Assembly: GCA_030596245.1 (NCBI GenBank)
Contig: JAUVKN010000050.1
Coordinates: forward strand, 1 to 17,229
Direction of reading: 5' to 3'
DNA: 17,229 nt
Source of the DNA: Bacteroidia bacterium
GTDB taxonomy: Bacteria; Bacteroidota; Bacteroidia; Bacteroidales; GCA-2748055
The notes beneath the pieces were generated by a model. It worked only from the letters and a program-made list of their open reading frames with translations. It did no database searches and was not told the DNA's origin. Below, piece by piece: positions 15,914 to 17,229 of this stretch (position 1 is its first letter; every line of letters starts with the position of its first letter). The position numbers and the translations under genes are program-made.

Positions 15914-16627
15914 TCAGGAGGGTCTGGTGGACTGCCGGTAATACTTCAGTGCATTCCTTTTCACCTCAGCAGTGGTATATTTCACATGCTTACTTAGAAA
16001 TGTGAGCACAAATTCTTCATCATGTTTTGAGTATTCACGCATGACCCATCCCACGGCTGTTTTTGCAAACCGCTCCTCCCTTCGGATCAGAATATCAGAG
16101 AATCTCTCTATTTCCCGGGCATGATCCTCTATTGACCTGGCTCCTGCAAAAGGGACCAGTGATGCACGGGCTTTCCAGAGATAGGGATTCCTGTTCCACC
16201 GCTTTAAAATCCAGATTACCTGAGGGTCCTGTGAATCTATCATGGGTGTCAAAACCTTTACACACAACCAGTCCGTGGTGTTCCAATCAAAAATATATCG
16301 TTCGTCAAACCAATCTGAAATCAGGCTAAGCAGAAAAGAGTTTTTCTGTTTTCCCAGCCAGAAAAGCTGGATATAGAGTATGGCTGCCAGCTTCTCTTCA
16401 GCGAAGCGGCCTTTGATCAGTCCCCTTACCAATCCAACCTGCTGATTCATTGGCAACTGATCCAATCCCTCTTTCAGGTTCCGCTCCAGAAGGATTCTCC
16501 TTATTTCAGGAATACCGGCGCCAATAAATGGGATGGTATCCTTCATGTACCTGCTCCACCAATCAGCTTTCTCACTCTTTGCATTCCGCTTTAGCTCCTC
16601 AACTATTTTATGACCACTGTGATTCAT
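15914..16627 (-). CDS. DNA alkylation repair protein, AlkD-like (HEAT-repeat DNA glycosylase)
   Basis: 237 residues from the ATG at 16627; a TTG upstream at 16684 would add 19 polar residues with no family resemblance, so the ATG is preferred and fits the family's usual length of about 230. AlkD-type proteins are all-helical HEAT-repeat glycosylases that remove bulky or charged N3/N7-alkylated bases without base flipping. Seen here: the N-terminal segment ADWWSRYMK, the repeat PEIRRILLERN, the central FDWNTTDWLCVKVL, and the C-terminal RFAKTAVGWVMREYSKHDEEFV, all typical of the family. It has no signal peptide, so it is cytoplasmic. It lies between a URO-D-type gene (122-base gap) and GH20 (37-base gap). 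Its function has no evident link to glycan use. Confidence 0.9.
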   Translation of the reverse strand: MNHSGHKIVEELKRNAKSEKADWWSRYMKDTIPFIGAGIPEIRRILLERNLKEGLDQLPMNQQVGLVRGLIKGRFAEEKLAAILYIQLFWLGKQKNSFLLSLISDWFDERYIFDWNTTDWLCVKVLTPMIDSQDPQVIWILKRWNRNPYLWKARASLVPFAGARSIEDHAREIERFSDILIRREERFAKTAVGWVMREYSKHDEEFVLTFLSKHVKYTTAEVKRNALKYYRQSTRPS

Positions 16628-16716
16628 ATGGGAATTAGTATTCTCCTCTAAATTAGCTTTATTAGTTGAATCTGAAAAAATCAATTCTTACCATGTTTTC
16701 AACCAGGGTTTAATGG

Positions 16717-16736
16717 AATAATTGAATTCACTTATT
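16717..16736. promoter_or_regulatory. 20-bp near-perfect dyad in the URO-D/AlkD gap
   Basis: The 20 bases are an almost exact palindrome centred on GAATTC: nine of ten base pairs match and only the T/C pair at 16722/16731 fails. There is no loop, so it looks more like a dimeric-protein site than an RNA hairpin. It lies about 90 bases upstream of the AlkD-like start and just after the stop of the URO-D-type gene. AT-rich DNA yields such dyads by chance, so confidence is low. I see no clear TAnnTTTG promoter element in the 122-base gap. Confidence 0.22.
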
Positions 16737-16749
16737 AGAGTCCTGTTGT

Positions 16750-17229
16750 CTATTTAGCTTCGATTCGTATTCTTTTTACAGCATCAACCATGCCCATAAA
16801 CCCATCCACAGGTACATACCCGGCAATGGAATTTCCGGAACCAAGCCCGAAGCCCCTGGTCATGCTTCTAAATTTTTTCCCTTTTTCCAACACTATCCGG
16901 TGCACCTCATCATAAGAGTTCAGGCAGATGGTATTTACATCAATCCCACCGAAGAGACCGATACGGTCATTGTACCTGGTGATCCACGCCTCGAAAGGGG
17001 CGATTTCATCTTCATTGGAGTGTTTTGCATCTATACCGGTGGCGATGATCTCTTCCATGATGTCAAAGATGTTGCCACAGCTATGCAACAGGAACTTCTT
17101 ACCTGAGCGGTGCACCAGGTCAATGATTCGCTTATATTGAGGAAGTATATGATGTCGTATGGTATCCGGTTCAAGCAGTGTGGATGTTTTGAATCCCAGA
17201 TCGTCTCCCATGCGGTAAAATACAAAGAG
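16750..17229 (-). CDS. Uroporphyrinogen decarboxylase / corrinoid methyltransferase (MtaA/CmuA)-family protein, C-terminal part
   Basis: The frame is open to the right edge (codons through 17229), so the start lies outside the window and the ATG at 17211 is internal. About 160 residues remain, ending at TAG 16752-16750. They show the C-terminal half of a URO-D-type barrel: a GDDLGF loop, LEPDTIRHHILPQYKRII, LLHSCGN with the His-x-Cys pair that binds zinc in the methyltransferase branch, GIDAKHSNED, and IGLFGGIDVN. The ending GLGSGNSIAGYVPVDGFMGMVDA is also typical. HSCGN and the GDD loop suggest a cobalamin-linked methyltransferase or an uncharacterised paralogue rather than the haem-pathway HemE. 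Such genes are often scattered near sugar-catabolism genes in Bacteroidota, with unknown role. It would be first of the minus-strand group, but the 122-base gap to the AlkD-like gene leaves co-transcription open. Confidence 0.85.
   Translation of the reverse strand, partial: LFVFYRMGDDLGFKTSTLLEPDTIRHHILPQYKRIIDLVHRSGKKFLLHSCGNIFDIMEEIIATGIDAKHSNEDEIAPFEAWITRYNDRIGLFGGIDVNTICLNSYDEVHRIVLEKGKKFRSMTRGFGLGSGNSIAGYVPVDGFMGMVDAVKRIRIEAK

Noticed and set aside
16628..16684. Upstream TTG start for the AlkD-like gene adding 19 residues
   Set aside because: The extension is polar and low-complexity with no family resemblance, while the ATG at 16627 gives the normal family length.
1..17229. CRISPR array, tRNA/rRNA genes, insertion sequences or phage genes
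   Set aside because: No regularly spaced repeats, no transposase or integrase motifs and no tRNA-like folds were seen on either strand by eye.

Overview
The window looks like a piece of a Bacteroidota chromosome, most likely a marine or sediment anaerobe of the Bacteroidales/Marinilabiliales kind. The taxon is inferred from gene content: a hybrid two-component regulator, a SusC/SusD pair, many S1 sulfatases with lipoprotein signals, and no purine-rich ribosome binding sites at most starts. It is a sulfated-glycan utilisation locus (PUL) facing a short opposing gene group.

Plus strand. Bases 1-1011 are the 3' part of a hybrid two-component system regulator (end of the kinase ATPase domain, receiver domain, AraC-type DNA-binding domain). 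A 317-base gap follows, holding an overlooked 36-47 residue membrane-peptide ORF, an imperfect dyad and a weak promoter candidate. Then come susC (1329-4409) and susD (4449-6191). A perfect 11-bp hairpin (6254-6280) separates them from five consecutive S1-family sulfatases (6319-13695), spaced only 15-29 bases apart. All five have the Cys-type C-x-P-S-R maturation motif and all five carry lipoprotein-type signal peptides, but they differ clearly in sequence, so they probably remove sulfate from different positions or sugars. No lyase or glycoside hydrolase lies on this strand.

Minus strand, in transcription order. A corrinoid methyltransferase/uroporphyrinogen-decarboxylase-type protein enters from the right edge (17229-16750). 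It is followed by an AlkD-like DNA alkylation repair protein (16627-15914), a GH20 beta-hexosaminidase-type lipoprotein (15876-13810) and, nine bases after the GH20 stop, a 38-residue ORF that is a clean signal peptide plus a short stub (13800-13684). The stub runs into the 3' end of the last sulfatase and looks like the remnant of a deleted secreted-enzyme gene, marking a rearrangement junction.

Working model (inference): the regulator senses a sulfated oligosaccharide and induces susCD. SusCD binds and imports the glycan. The five lipoprotein sulfatases strip sulfate esters, probably in the periplasm, and the convergent GH20 removes terminal N-acetylhexosamine. An S1_15-like sulfatase together with GH20 points towards a galactose/HexNAc-containing sulfated glycan such as a mucin, keratan or chondroitin type, but the sequence does not prove the substrate.
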